A stretch of DNA of 50,190 nucleotides from Vreelandella malpeensis (GTDB lineage: Bacteria; Pseudomonadota; Gammaproteobacteria; Pseudomonadales; Halomonadaceae). Below the pieces are notes generated by a model, which saw only the letters and a program-made list of their open reading frames with translations, did not search any database and was not told where the DNA came from. This document shows, piece by piece, positions 1 to 9,137 of this stretch (its first letter is position 1; every line of letters begins with the position of its first letter). The stretch lies in assembly GCF_020622355.1 (NCBI RefSeq), contig NZ_WHVL01000009.1, forward strand, positions 1-50,190, written 5' to 3'. The position numbers and the translations under genes are program-made.

Positions 1-692
1 AGCTCGCCGGCGACTACACCCACGTGCTCGCCAGCGCCTCGACCACCGGCAAGAACGTGCTGCCGCGCGTGGCCGCGCTCAAGGACGTCAGCCAGCTCTC
101 CGAGATCGTCGCGGTCGACGGCCCGGACACCTTCAAGCGCCCGATCTACGCCGGCAACGCCATCGCCACGGTGAAAAGCGACGATGCGCTCAAGGTGATG
201 ACCGTGCGTACCACGGCCTTCGACGCGGTCGGCCAGGTCGGCAGCGCCGCGATCGAGGCAGTAGACACCGTCGTCGAGAACGGCCAGTCGCAGTTTATCG
301 GTGAGGAGCTTGCGGCCTCGGACCGTCCGGAACTGGGCGGGGCGAAGGTGGTGATCTCTGGCGGTCGCGGCATGGGCAACGGCGAGAACTTCAAGCTGCT
401 CGACGCCATCGCCGACAAGCTCGGCGCGGCGGTGGGGGCCTCGCGGGCGGCAGTGGATGCCGGGTTCGTGCCCAACGACATGCAGGTCGGGCAGACCGGC
501 AAGATCGTGGCGCCGGATCTGTACATCGCGGTGGGTATCTCGGGGGCCATTCAGCACCTGGCGGGGATGAAGGACTCGAAGGTGATCGTGGCGATCAACA
601 AGGACGAGGAAGCACCGATCTTCCAGGTAGCGGACTACGGGCTGGTGGGGGATCTGTTCGAGATCCTGCCGGCGCTCGAGAGCAAGCTGTGA
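1..692 (+). CDS. etfA: Electron transfer flavoprotein alpha subunit, C-terminal part (copy 1)
   Basis: The gene enters from the left edge; reading from base 3 gives about 230 residues, roughly the last three quarters of an ETF alpha chain. ETF alpha holds FAD and passes electrons from acyl-CoA dehydrogenases to ETF-quinone oxidoreductase. The FAD-binding C-terminal domain is complete: a [11 protein letters not shown] loop, a GQTGK motif, and the family signature around [14 protein letters not shown] and [14 protein letters not shown]. The start codon and N-terminal domain lie outside the window. etfB is probably just upstream, but this cannot be seen. A second etfB-etfA pair starts at 49305, so the genome appears to carry two ETF loci. 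Confidence 0.95.
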   Translation, partial: LAGDYTHVLASASTTGKNVLPRVAALKDVSQLSEIVAVDGPDTFKRPIYAGNAIATVKSDDALKVMTVRTTAFDAVGQVGSAAIEAVDTVVENGQSQFIGEELAASDRPELGGAKVVISGGRGMGNGENFKLLDAIADKLGAAVGASRAAVDAGFVPNDMQVGQTGKIVAPDLYIAVGISGAIQHLAGMKDSKVIVAINKDEEAPIFQVADYGLVGDLFEILPALESKL

Positions 693-694
693 TG

Positions 695-764
695 GCGTGC
701 CCTGCGCCGGCCTCGCCTGGGCATTCGCCGAGGCGGCGATTCTTGGCTAGAGTGCAGGGCACGC
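695..764. repeat. Inverted repeat downstream of etfA
   Basis: An 11-bp perfect inverted repeat, GCGTGCCCTGC (695-705) and GCAGGGCACGC (754-764), brackets a 48-bp spacer. The spacer holds a smaller GCCTCG/CGAGGC pair. No T-run follows, so it is not a classical intrinsic terminator. It could still form a long hairpin at the 3' end of the etfA message, or be a protein site upstream of the superoxide dismutase gene. Confidence 0.45.
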
Positions 765-879
765 AGCACCAAAAGGCGTTGACGTTTTAGGTAAAAATCC
801 GCAGCAGCGGTTGAAAAGAGGTGGGCGCGACCGCACCTACTTCGATTGAACACCGACAGTCACTCAAGGAGACGATGAC

Positions 880-1491
880 ATGGCACATACCCTGCCTGAA
901 CTGCCCTACGCTTATGACGCGCTCGAGCCGAGCATCGATGCGATGACCATGGAAATCCACCATTCGCGTCACCACAACACCTACGTCACCAACCTCAATG
1001 GAGCGCTGGAAGGCACCGGCCTCGAGGACGTGGCGATCGAAGAGCTGGTTTCCAACCTCGACCGCGTGCCGGAAGCCAAGCGTCAGGCCGTGATCAACAA
1101 TGGTGGCGGCCACGTCAACCACTCCATGTTCTGGCAGATGATGTCGCCCAACGGTGGCGGCCAGCCCCAGGGTGACGTTGCCAAGGCGATCGACAGCGAG
1201 CTGGGTGGCATCGATACCTTCAAGGAAGAGTTCAAGAAGGCCGCCACCGGCCGTTTCGGCAGCGGCTGGGCGTGGCTCTCTGTCACTCCCGAGAAGAAGC
1301 TCGTGGTCGAGAACACCTTGAACCAGGATAGCCCCCTGATGCACGGTAACACGCCGATCCTGGGCCTGGACGTGTGGGAGCACGCTTACTACCTGAAATA
1401 CCAGAACAAGCGTCCCGACTACGTTGCCGCCTTCTTCGACGTCGTCAATTGGGAAGAGGTCGAGCGTCGCTACCAGGCTGCCATCGCCTGA
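880..1491 (+). CDS. sodA: Superoxide dismutase, Mn type
   Basis: This 203-aa cytoplasmic enzyme of the Fe/Mn SOD family converts superoxide to peroxide and oxygen. Metal ligands are His27, His81, Asp164 and His168; the last two lie in the DVWEHAYY signature. Gly77 in NGGGHVNHS and the Gln in NQDSPLM (about 149) are the residues that mark Mn-SOD rather than Fe-SOD, in which the active-site Gln sits on the other helix. The start is set by AAGGAG 9-14 nt upstream of the ATG. An intrinsic terminator follows 20 bp after the stop, so the gene is probably monocistronic. Its neighbour is a class Ib ribonucleotide reductase, a family usually loaded with manganese. The sodA symbol follows the Mn signature; database annotation may call it sodB. 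Confidence 0.95.
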   Translation: MAHTLPELPYAYDALEPSIDAMTMEIHHSRHHNTYVTNLNGALEGTGLEDVAIEELVSNLDRVPEAKRQAVINNGGGHVNHSMFWQMMSPNGGGQPQGDVAKAIDSELGGIDTFKEEFKKAATGRFGSGWAWLSVTPEKKLVVENTLNQDSPLMHGNTPILGLDVWEHAYYLKYQNKRPDYVAAFFDVVNWEEVERRYQAAIA

Positions 1492-1511
1492 TAGCCCCGC
1501 AATCGCCTTCG

Positions 1512-1539
1512 AAAGCCCGGCCAATCGGCCGGGCTTTTT
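1512..1539 (+). terminator. Intrinsic terminator of sodA
   Basis: An 8-bp GC stem, GCCCGGCC-AATC-GGCCGGGC (1515-1534), is flanked by AAA on the left and TTTTT on the right. Confidence 0.9.
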
Positions 1540-1669
1540 CATGTATCGACATTGATGTACGAGCTGTTCAAAAGCGTTTGTCGGCAACCGCCGTGCGGCG
1601 CTCGTTTCACGTATGGGTGTATCGGCTCGGTTTTGCGTGCCGGGCCAAATCTTTTGCCTCGATGGCCGA

Positions 1670-1817
1670 AGTGGATAACTTTCATCGGCGATTAATCGAG
1701 CGTCAAAACGGCGTTTCATGGCGTTGAATGCAGGCCAAAAACGCCGGTTTTCATGCTTAAATCAGTGCGCGCCCCCGCGGCGTCGCTGGGCATTGTTTGT
1801 CAATAAGCTGTGGATGA
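1670..1817 (+). promoter_or_regulatory. Two DnaA-box-like sequences upstream of nrdHIEF
   Basis: AGTGGATAA (1670-1678) and TGTGGATGA (1809-1817) each differ by one base from TGTGGATAA, the complement of the consensus DnaA box. DnaA control of ribonucleotide reductase is known for Escherichia coli nrdAB. Here it is only a possibility, because two 8/9 matches in 400 bp can arise by chance. Confidence 0.25.
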
Positions 1818-1821
1818 AAAA

Positions 1822-1868
1822 ATACTATATATGCTTGAATTGATTTTGCAGTGGTCTATATATAGTAT
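1822..1868 (+). promoter_or_regulatory. Tandem NrdR boxes over the nrdHIEF promoter
   Basis: The distal box (1822-1837) has core CTATATATGC, 8/10 to the NrdR core CwAtATaTwG. The proximal box (1853-1868) has core CTATATATAG, 10/10. The cores are exactly 31 bp apart, three helical turns, which is the phasing known for NrdR box pairs. A possible sigma-70 promoter (TTGATT 1840-1845, 17-bp spacer, TAGTAT 1863-1868) overlaps the proximal box, so bound NrdR-dATP would block RNA polymerase. Confidence 0.85.
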
Positions 1869-1870
1869 TC

Positions 1871-1900
1871 GTAGTGTCTTTTATGAGGTTGGGACACTAC
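1871..1900 (+). promoter_or_regulatory. Inverted repeat in the nrdHIEF leader
   Basis: GTAGTGTC (1871-1878) and GACACTAC (1893-1900) form a perfect 8-bp inverted repeat with a 14-nt gap. It lies just downstream of the proximal NrdR box, near the expected transcription start. It could be a 5' mRNA hairpin or a second operator; the factor is unknown. Confidence 0.45.
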
Positions 1901-1946
1901 ATGTGCCCTAGCCTAATAACGCCGCTATGAAAAGGAAAAAGTAGCC

Positions 1947-2168
1947 ATGGCCATCCAAATCTACAGCAAGCCCGCCTGCGTCCAGTGCACCGCTACTTAT
2001 CGTGCCATGGACAAGCAGGGCATCGAGTACACGGTGATCGACATTACCGCCGAAGATGGTGCCCAGGCGCAGGTCGAGGCGCTGGGCTATCGCCAGCTGC
2101 CGGTCGTTGTGGCCGGCGAGGATCACTGGTCGGGCTTTCGCCCAGATCGTATCCAGGCGCTCGCCTGA
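1947..2168 (+). CDS. nrdH: NrdH glutaredoxin-like redoxin
   Basis: This 73-aa thioredoxin-fold protein reduces the disulfide left in NrdE after each turnover. The redox pair is the CVQC motif (Cys11-Cys14), typical of NrdH, followed by the LPVVV segment with its cis-proline and a WSGFRPDRI tail of the NrdH type. The start is the ATG in gccATGGCC, preceded by an A-rich AAGGAAAAAG ribosome site. It is the first gene of the nrdHIEF operon; nrdI begins 9 bp after its stop. Electron supply is expected from thioredoxin reductase encoded elsewhere. Confidence 0.95.
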   Translation: MAIQIYSKPACVQCTATYRAMDKQGIEYTVIDITAEDGAQAQVEALGYRQLPVVVAGEDHWSGFRPDRIQALA

Positions 2169-2177
2169 TTCATCGCC

Positions 2178-2609
2178 ATGCTGACGGACGCGCACGCACC
2201 GTTGGCTGGCACGCTGGTGTACTTTTCCACCAAGTCAGGCAACACCCATCGTTTCGTCGAGAAGCTGGGGCTTGAAGCGCGAAGGCTGCCCATCGGTCGC
2301 GACGAGCCGACACCGCACATCGAAGCCCCTTACGTGCTGATCACGCCGACCTACGGTGGGGGCGGGGCGCAAGGCGCGGTTCCGATCCAGGTGATCCGCT
2401 TCTTGAACGATGAGCACAACCGGCGCCTCATTCGAGGCGTCATTGCCGCAGGCAATACCAATTTTGGCGAGGCATACGGGCTGGCCGGGCGCATCATTGC
2501 GCAGAAATGCCAGGTGCCGCTGTTGTATCGATTCGAGCTTTTGGGCACCGACGATGACGTCGCCAGGGTTCGCAAAGGAGTAGAAGAGTTTTGGAAACGA
2601 CAAACGTAG
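2178..2609 (+). CDS. nrdI: NrdI flavodoxin-like activator of class Ib ribonucleotide reductase
   Basis: This 143-aa FMN protein supplies the oxidant that assembles the Mn(III)2-tyrosyl radical in NrdF. Flavin-binding loops are visible as [10 protein letters not shown] (about residues 17-26), TPTYGGGG (about 57-64) and [10 protein letters not shown] (about 92-101), the standard NrdI set. The N-terminus carries about ten residues more than short NrdI forms. The start at 2178 has no strong ribosome site and may rely on coupling to nrdH. Its 3' end overlaps nrdE by 19 bp, indicating translational coupling. Confidence 0.95.
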   Translation: MLTDAHAPLAGTLVYFSTKSGNTHRFVEKLGLEARRLPIGRDEPTPHIEAPYVLITPTYGGGGAQGAVPIQVIRFLNDEHNRRLIRGVIAAGNTNFGEAYGLAGRIIAQKCQVPLLYRFELLGTDDDVARVRKGVEEFWKRQT

Positions 2610-4774
2610 TCACGACAAGCCAGGCCGACACCAAGAAGCCGGCGGCGGAGAAGGCGCAGGCGCGTACGCTCGATTACCACGCCCTCAACGCCATGCTGAA
2701 CCTGTATGGCGCCAACGGCGAGCTCCAGCTCGACAAGGATCGCGAAGCGGCGCGCCAGTACTTCCTGCAGCACGTCAACCAGAACACGGTCTTCTTCCAC
2801 TCGCTCGAGGAGAAGCTCGATTACCTGGTGGAAGAGGGCTACTACGAGGCCGAGGTGCTCGAACAATACGCGCCCGCTTTCGTCAAGGCGCTGTTCGAGC
2901 AGGCCTACGCCTTCAAGTTCCGCTTTCCGAGCTTTCTGGGCGCGTTCAAGTACTACACCAGCTATACGCTCAAGACCTTCGACGGCAAACGCTACCTCGA
3001 ACGCTACGAGGATCGCGTGTGCATGGTCGCGCTCACGCTCGCCCGCGGCGAGGAGCAGCTTGCCAAATCGCTGGTCGACGAGATCATCACCGGGCGCTTC
3101 CAGCCGGCCACGCCGACGTTTCTGAACTGCGGCAAGCAGCAGCGCGGCGAGCTGGTATCGTGCTTTCTGCTGCGCATCGAAGACAACATGGAGTCGATCG
3201 GCCGCTCGATCAACTCGGCGCTGCAGCTTTCCAAGCGCGGCGGTGGCGTAGCGTTTCTCTTGAGCAACATTCGTGAGGCGGGGGCGCCGATCAAGCGCAT
3301 CGAGAATCAGTCCTCCGGCATCATCCCGATCATGAAACTGCTGGAAGACGCCTTCTCCTACGCCAATCAGCTCGGCGCGCGCCAGGGCGCGGGCGCGGTG
3401 TACCTCAACGCGCACCACCCGGACATCCTGCGCTTTCTCGATACCAAGCGCGAGAACGCCGACGAGAAGATCCGCATCAAGACGCTGTCGCTTGGCGTGA
3501 CGATTCCGGACATCACCTTCGAGCTCGCCAAGCGCAACGAGGATATGTACCTGTTCTCGCCTTATGATGTCGAACGCGTCTACGGCAAGCCCTTCGGCGA
3601 CATTAGCGTCTCCGAGAAGTACCATGAGATGGTCGCGGACGCGCGTATCCGCAAGCAGAAGATCAACGCACGCGCCTTCTTCCAGACGCTCGCCGAGCTG
3701 CAGTTCGAGTCCGGCTACCCCTACATCATGTTCGAAGATACAGTGAACCGGGCCAACCCGATTGCCGGGCGGATCAACATGAGCAACCTGTGCTCCGAGA
3801 TCCTGCAGGTCAATACGCCGACCGAGTACGATGAAAGCCTGAACTACAGCAAGGTCGGTCAGGATATCTCCTGTAATCTGGGCTCGATGAACATCGCCAA
3901 GGTCATGGACGCCGGCGATATCGGCACCAGCGTCGACATCGCGATTCGCGGCCTCACCGCCGTTTCCGAAATGAGCAATCTGAAGAGCGTGCCGTCGATC
4001 GCCGAAGGCAATGCCAAGTCCCGCGCCATCGGCCTTGGCCAGATGAATCTGCACGGCTTTCTGGCCCGCGAGCACATCTACTACGGCAGTGAAGAGGGTC
4101 TCGATTTCACCAACCTCTACTTCTACTGCGTGGCGTTTCACGCCATTCGCGCCTCGAACCAATTGGCCATCGAACGCGGCGACACCTTCGCAGGCTTCAA
4201 GGATTCCACCTACGCCTCGGGCACGTTCTTCGACAAGTATACCGATGAGGCATGGCTACCGAAGACCGAGAAGGTGCGCGGGCTTTTCGAGCGCAGCGGC
4301 ATCGCGCTTCCGACTCAGGCCGACTGGGAGGAGCTCAAAGCATCGGTGATGGCCCACGGCCTCTACAACCGCAACCTGCAGGCGGTGCCGCCGACCGGTT
4401 CGATCTCCTACATCAACCACTCCACCTCGAGCATCCATCCGGTGGCGGCGAAGATCGAGATCCGCAAGGAAGGCAAGCTCGGCCGCGTCTACTACCCGGC
4501 GCCTTTCTTGAACGAAGAGAATTTCGACTACTTTCAGGATGCCTACGAGATCGGCCCGGAAAAGATCATCGATACCTACGCCGAGGCGTCCAAGCACGTC
4601 GACCAGGGGCTGTCGCTGACGCTGTTCTTCCCGGACACCGCCACCACTCGCGACATCAACAAGGCGCAGATCCATGCCTGGCGCAAGGGTATCAAGACGC
4701 TCTACTACATCCGTCTTCGCCAGAGTGCCCTCGAGGGCACCGAGGTGGAAGGCTGCGTTTCCTGCACGCTGTAA
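2591..4774 (+). CDS. nrdE: Class Ib ribonucleoside-diphosphate reductase, alpha subunit
   Basis: This 727-aa catalytic chain reduces NDPs to dNDPs. It aligns by eye almost end to end with enterobacterial NrdE ([42 protein letters not shown]). The active-site disulfide pair is Cys191 (LVSCFLL) plus a later Cys, with Cys401 in NLCSEI; the C-terminal shuttle cysteines are Cys722 and Cys725 (CVSCTL). The N-terminal ATP-cone of class Ia is absent, as expected for Ib. The start is taken as TTG at 2591, preceded by AGGAG at 2576-2580. The next in-frame ATG would remove the conserved DYHALNAM segment. The start lies inside nrdI. Confidence 0.95.
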   Translation: METTNVVTTSQADTKKPAAEKAQARTLDYHALNAMLNLYGANGELQLDKDREAARQYFLQHVNQNTVFFHSLEEKLDYLVEEGYYEAEVLEQYAPAFVKALFEQAYAFKFRFPSFLGAFKYYTSYTLKTFDGKRYLERYEDRVCMVALTLARGEEQLAKSLVDEIITGRFQPATPTFLNCGKQQRGELVSCFLLRIEDNMESIGRSINSALQLSKRGGGVAFLLSNIREAGAPIKRIENQSSGIIPIMKLLEDAFSYANQLGARQGAGAVYLNAHHPDILRFLDTKRENADEKIRIKTLSLGVTIPDITFELAKRNEDMYLFSPYDVERVYGKPFGDISVSEKYHEMVADARIRKQKINARAFFQTLAELQFESGYPYIMFEDTVNRANPIAGRINMSNLCSEILQVNTPTEYDESLNYSKVGQDISCNLGSMNIAKVMDAGDIGTSVDIAIRGLTAVSEMSNLKSVPSIAEGNAKSRAIGLGQMNLHGFLAREHIYYGSEEGLDFTNLYFYCVAFHAIRASNQLAIERGDTFAGFKDSTYASGTFFDKYTDEAWLPKTEKVRGLFERSGIALPTQADWEELKASVMAHGLYNRNLQAVPPTGSISYINHSTSSIHPVAAKIEIRKEGKLGRVYYPAPFLNEENFDYFQDAYEIGPEKIIDTYAEASKHVDQGLSLTLFFPDTATTRDINKAQIHAWRKGIKTLYYIRLRQSALEGTEVEGCVSCTL

Positions 4775-4790
4775 CATCGCAACGACTTAA

Positions 4791-5774
<984 letters not shown>

Positions 5775-5775
5775 C

Positions 5776-6192
5776 ATGGCGCTCACAAGTGAACTCCCGC
5801 AGCAGACGCTTCGCATCGCCGCAGCGATCGTCGAGAACGTGAAGGGGGAGCTCTTGTTGGTTCGCAAGCGCGGCACTCGCTATTTCATGCAGCCCGGCGG
5901 AAAGATCGAGCCCGGTGAGCCCGTCCGCGAGGCGCTGACGCGTGAAATCGAGGAGGAGCTAGGCGTGCGCGTGGCGCCATCTCGTCTTGCGTACGTCACG
6001 CGGGTCGAGATCGAGGCGGCCAACGAAGCGAACACGCTGATCGACGCCGAGCTCTATCGCCTTGTGCTCGATGAGCGCGTGGAGGCGGCGGCGGAGATCG
6101 CAGAAACGATATGGGTGGCGCCAAGGCAAGCCTTGGCACTCGAGCTTGCGCCGCTGACCCGCGAACACGTTCTGCCGCTGGCGTTCGATTGA
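5776..6192 (+). CDS. Nudix hydrolase
   Basis: This 138-aa protein has a perfect Nudix box at residues 42-64 (GX5EX7REUXEEXGU; segments GGKIEPGE and REIEEELGV). Nudix enzymes cleave nucleoside diphosphates linked to another moiety; the substrate cannot be read from the sequence. Its ATG is one base after the nrdF stop, so it is translated with the ribonucleotide reductase. A role in cleaning damaged nucleotides such as oxidised dNTPs is plausible from this position but is inference. A strong palindrome with a short T-run follows at 6240. Confidence 0.85.
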   Translation: MALTSELPQQTLRIAAAIVENVKGELLLVRKRGTRYFMQPGGKIEPGEPVREALTREIEEELGVRVAPSRLAYVTRVEIEAANEANTLIDAELYRLVLDERVEAAAEIAETIWVAPRQALALELAPLTREHVLPLAFD

Positions 6193-6239
6193 AGCGGCTC
6201 GGCGCCGGTGTCTCGCCGCTTTAAAGTCTGCTAGGCTAC

Positions 6240-6269
6240 GCGCCTGCCCATCGATGGGCAGGCGCTTTT
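6240..6269 (+). terminator. 26-bp perfect palindrome with T-run between the Nudix gene and thrS
   Basis: A perfect 26-bp palindrome (6240-6265, centred on ATCGAT) is followed by TTTT. It most simply terminates the nrd operon. It also lies 87-112 nt upstream of the thrS start, about where Escherichia coli thrS has the second stem-loop of its operator, so a dual role cannot be excluded. Confidence 0.7.
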
Positions 6270-6307
6270 GCGTTTGAAACGAATCCTCAAGCCATTGATA
6301 GCGATAT

Positions 6308-6343
6308 GTGATCCCTGGTATGGATCACCACTGCGCTCAAGGA
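6308..6343 (+). promoter_or_regulatory. thrS leader hairpin resembling a tRNA-Thr anticodon arm, plus Shine-Dalgarno
   Basis: GTGATCC (6308-6314) pairs perfectly with GGATCAC (6322-6328), enclosing exactly seven bases, CTGGTAT. Read as an anticodon loop this is C32 U33 G34 G35 U36 A37 U38, i.e. anticodon GGU for threonine with the universal U33 and a purine at 37. The hairpin sits 24-44 nt before the start codon and directly upstream of AAGGA (6339-6343). In Escherichia coli, threonyl-tRNA synthetase represses its own mRNA by binding such an anticodon-arm mimic. Function here is inferred. Confidence 0.65.
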
Positions 6344-6351
6344 ACATCCGA

Positions 6352-8274
6352 ATGCCCATTGTGACACTGCCCGACGGCAGTCAACGACCCTTCGACGAAC
6401 CGCTTTCCATTATGCAGCTTGCCGAGTCCATTGGCCCTGGTTTGGCCAAGGCGTGCGTTGCCGGAAAGATAGACGGTGTGCTGGTCGATGCCGCCGATAT
6501 GATCGAACACGACGCGGACGTGGCGATCATCACCGCCCGCGACCCGGAAGGCGTCGAGATCATTCGTCACTCCTGTGCGCACCTGATCGGGCATGCGGTG
6601 AAACAGCTCTACCCGGACGCCAAGATGGCGATCGGCCCGGTGATCGAGAACGGCTTCTACTACGATATCGACTTCGGCCGTTCGGTCACGCCGGAGGACA
6701 TGGAGGCGATCGAGAAGCGCATGCAGGCGCTGATCGACCAGGAGTACGACGTGGTGCGCGAGTACGTGGATCGCGACAAGGCCATGGCGACTTTCGAGAG
6801 CCGCGACGAGCCGTACAAGCAGGAGATCATCCGCGACATCCCCGAAGGCGCCACCATTCGGTTGTACCACCACGAAGAGTACACCGACATGTGCCGGGGC
6901 CCGCACGTGCCCAACACCCGTCACCTGAAGGCCTTCAAGCTGACCAAGCTGGCCGGCGCCTACTGGCGGGCGGACGCCTCCAACGCGATGCTCACGCGCA
7001 TCTACGGCACCGCCTGGGGCGACAAGAAGCAGCTCAAGGCGTACATGAAGCGCCTCGAGGAGGCGGAGAAGCGCGATCACCGCAAGCTTGCGCGCAAGCT
7101 CGACCTGTTCCACATGCAGGAAGAGGCGCCGGGCATGATCTTCTGGCACCCCAACGGCTGGGCGCTGTGGCAGCAGGTCGAGCAGTACATGCGCGGCGTC
7201 TACAAGGCTGGCGGCTACCAGGAGATTCGCTGCCCGCAGATCATGGACGTGTCGCTGTGGAAGAAGTCCGGCCACTGGGACAACTACGCCGACGGCATGT
7301 TCTTCACCGAGTCGGAGAGGCGCGAGTACGCGCTCAAGCCGATGAACTGCCCGGGCCACGTCCAGGTGTTCAACTCCGGGCTTCGAAGCTACCGGGAGCT
7401 TCCGGTGCGCTTTGGCGAGTTCGGCGGCTGCCACCGCAACGAGCCCTCGGGTGCGCTTCACGGCATCATGCGCGTGCGCGCCTTCACTCAGGATGACGGT
7501 CACGTCTTCTGCACCGAAGCCCAGGTCGAGCCGGAGGTCACGAGCTTTCATCGTCAGGCGCTCAAGGTCTATCACGACTTCGGCTTCGAGGACATCGCGA
7601 TCAAGATCGCCCTGCGCCCGGAAAAGCGCATCGGCAGCGACGACGTGTGGGACCGCGCCGAAGAAGCGCTGCGCGGCGCCTTGAAAGCATGTGATGTCGA
7701 GTGGCAGGAACTTCCCGGCGAAGGTGCGTTCTACGGACCCAAGATCGAGTACCACATGAAGGATTGCCTGGGCCGCGAATGGCAGGTCGGCACCATGCAG
7801 GTCGATTTCATGATGCCTGAGCGCCTCGGTGCCCAGTACGTGACCGAAGAGGGCGAGCGCAAGCCGCCGGTCATGCTGCACCGTGCGATCGTCGGTTCCA
7901 TGGAGCGCTTCATCGGCATCCTGATTGAACACTATGCCGGTGCCATGCCATTATGGCTGGCGCCCGAGCAGGTCGTGATCATGAATATTACCGATTCTCA
8001 GCGCGATTATGCGCTCGAATTGGAGAATCGCCTGCAAAAAAGCGGTCTTCGCGTCAAGGCAGACTTGAGGAACGAGAAGATCGGCTTTAAAATCCGTGAG
8101 CATACGTTACAGAAAATTCCCTATCTCCTTGTGGTCGGAGATAAGGAAGTCGAAGCTGACTCAGTGGCCGTGCGAACTCGCAGCGGCGAAAACCTCGGCA
8201 CCATGACCGTCGATGAGTTCATCGAGCGCGTTACTGCCGAGAGAGCAGCCCTGGCGACATCGTCAATTGCCTAA
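6352..8274 (+). CDS. thrS: Threonyl-tRNA synthetase
   Basis: This 640-aa class II synthetase charges tRNA-Thr. Domains in order: TGS (1-60); editing domain with His73-x3-His77 (HSCAHL) and Cys181/His185 (DMCRGPH); catalytic core with zinc ligands Cys333, His384 and His510; C-terminal anticodon-binding domain ([15 protein letters not shown] onward). The start is ATG 6352, preceded by AAGGA. An upstream in-frame TTG would add 28 residues without family similarity and would run through the leader hairpin. The stop TAA supplies part of the infC ribosome site. An anticodon-mimic hairpin upstream suggests autogenous translational control. Confidence 0.97.
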   Translation: MPIVTLPDGSQRPFDEPLSIMQLAESIGPGLAKACVAGKIDGVLVDAADMIEHDADVAIITARDPEGVEIIRHSCAHLIGHAVKQLYPDAKMAIGPVIENGFYYDIDFGRSVTPEDMEAIEKRMQALIDQEYDVVREYVDRDKAMATFESRDEPYKQEIIRDIPEGATIRLYHHEEYTDMCRGPHVPNTRHLKAFKLTKLAGAYWRADASNAMLTRIYGTAWGDKKQLKAYMKRLEEAEKRDHRKLARKLDLFHMQEEAPGMIFWHPNGWALWQQVEQYMRGVYKAGGYQEIRCPQIMDVSLWKKSGHWDNYADGMFFTESERREYALKPMNCPGHVQVFNSGLRSYRELPVRFGEFGGCHRNEPSGALHGIMRVRAFTQDDGHVFCTEAQVEPEVTSFHRQALKVYHDFGFEDIAIKIALRPEKRIGSDDVWDRAEEALRGALKACDVEWQELPGEGAFYGPKIEYHMKDCLGREWQVGTMQVDFMMPERLGAQYVTEEGERKPPVMLHRAIVGSMERFIGILIEHYAGAMPLWLAPEQVVIMNITDSQRDYALELENRLQKSGLRVKADLRNEKIGFKIREHTLQKIPYLLVVGDKEVEADSVAVRTRSGENLGTMTVDEFIERVTAERAALATSSIA

Positions 8275-8289
8275 GGAGACAGAGCAATC
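8274..8289 (+). promoter_or_regulatory. infC initiation site with AUC start codon
   Basis: AGGAG (8274-8278) stands 8 nt before ATC (8287-8289). The reading frame is closed by TAA at 8272-8274 and has no ATG, GTG or TTG before 8335, where no ribosome site is present. AUC/AUU starts are the known device by which IF3, which rejects such codons, limits its own synthesis. Confidence 0.85.
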
Positions 8290-8826
8290 AAGCGAAGCAA
8301 TCCGCGCGGGCGTCCAGCAGACAAGCGCCCACCAATGAACGAGCGTATTACCGAAGAAGAAGTACGTCTGATCGACGCCGAAGGTGAGCAGTTGGGTGTG
8401 GTGCCCACCACTGAAGCGTTGGAGCGTGCTGAAGCTGCCGGTCTCGACCTCGTGCAAATTTCCAATGCCGATCCGATCGTCTGCAAGATCATGGATTACG
8501 GCAAGTTCGTTTTTGAGACGAAAAAGCAGAAAGCGGCTCAAAAGAAAAAGCAAAAGCAAATCCAGGTCAAGGAAGTCAAATTCCGGCCTGGCACCGACGA
8601 AGGCGATTATCAGGTGAAGCTCAAGAACCTGATCCGCTTTCTCGAAGGTGGTGACAAGGGCAAGGTCACATTGCGTTTTCGCGGTCGCGAAATGGCGCAC
8701 CAGGACATCGGCCGCAAGCTGATGGAGCGGATCGCTGCTGACCTCGAAGAGATCGGTTCGGTGGAATCCTTCCCGAAAATGGAAGGCCGCCAGATGATCA
8801 TGATTCTTGCCCCCAAAAAGAAGTGA
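8287..8826 (+). CDS. infC: Translation initiation factor IF-3
   Basis: This 179-aa protein binds the 30S subunit, prevents premature 50S joining and proofreads the start codon. Starting from the AUC at 8287 gives an [17 protein letters not shown]-terminus that matches the basic leader of Pseudomonas IF3. The N domain ([23 protein letters not shown]), a lysine-rich linker (about residues 65-80) and the C domain ([45 protein letters not shown]) follow. The ATG at 8335 would cut 16 residues and lacks a ribosome site. It overlaps the thrS stop through the shared Shine-Dalgarno and precedes rpmI-rplT, the standard order. Confidence 0.96.
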   Translation: MKRSNPRGRPADKRPPMNERITEEEVRLIDAEGEQLGVVPTTEALERAEAAGLDLVQISNADPIVCKIMDYGKFVFETKKQKAAQKKKQKQIQVKEVKFRPGTDEGDYQVKLKNLIRFLEGGDKGKVTLRFRGREMAHQDIGRKLMERIAADLEEIGSVESFPKMEGRQMIMILAPKKK

Positions 8827-8845
8827 TCCAGCGGCGAGTTTAACG

Positions 8846-8866
8846 GGTCAGCGCCTGGCGCTGACC
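8846..8866 (+). promoter_or_regulatory. Hairpin between infC and rpmI
   Basis: GGTCAGCGC-CTG-GCGCTGACC is a 9-bp perfect stem with a 3-nt loop, followed 9 nt later by TTTT. In Escherichia coli the infC-rpmI interval carries the L20 autoregulatory fold that controls rpmI-rplT. This hairpin may belong to such a fold, or be a partial terminator. Confidence 0.45.
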
Positions 8867-8907
8867 GGCCCTGGGTTTTCTAAAAAACATCGAGCGGAGT
8901 TTTTCTC

Positions 8908-9102
8908 ATGCCGAAAATCAAAAGCAACAGCGGCGCGGCCAAGCGCTTCAAGAAGACGGCTAATGGCTTCAAGCACAAGCAGTCTTTCCGTAGTCACATC
9001 CTGACCAAGAAATCGACCAAGCGTAAGCGTCAGCTTCGCGGCATGAAGCAGATCCACGCGTCCGACAAGGCGCTGATCCAGCGCATGCTGCCGAACCTGT
9101 AA
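8908..9102 (+). CDS. rpmI: 50S ribosomal protein L35
   Basis: This 64-aa basic protein has the L35 pattern [19 protein letters not shown], then [23 protein letters not shown] and a C-terminal IQRMLPNL. It is a component of the large ribosomal subunit. The ATG follows CGGAG at suitable distance. It is co-transcribed with infC upstream and rplT 35 bp downstream; in related bacteria L20 represses translation of this pair. Confidence 0.97.
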   Translation: MPKIKSNSGAAKRFKKTANGFKHKQSFRSHILTKKSTKRKRQLRGMKQIHASDKALIQRMLPNL

Positions 9103-9137
9103 GTCGTTTTCGAAATCTATATCGTCAGGAGTAAGTC

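Larger units (their letters stand above)
1540..1946. other. Intergenic region between sodA and nrdH
   Basis: I see no credible gene in these about 400 bp. They hold an 8-bp inverted repeat CGGCGTTT (1709-1716) / AAACGCCG (1739-1746), two sequences one base from the DnaA box, then an AT-rich stretch with two NrdR boxes, a hairpin and the nrdH ribosome-binding site. Composition shifts from GC-rich to AT-rich near 1800, as expected for a regulated promoter. Confidence 0.7.

Noticed and set aside
1492..1946. Possible small protein genes in the sodA-nrdH gap
   Set aside because: Frames here cross the sodA terminator or lack ribosome sites and conserved content.
2351..4162. Minus-strand open frame of 603 codons across nrdE
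   Set aside because: It is antisense to nrdE; no domain is recognisable.
6268..6351. Upstream TTG start that would lengthen thrS by 28 residues
   Set aside because: It lacks a ribosome site, does not match the ThrRS N-terminus and would be read through the leader hairpin.
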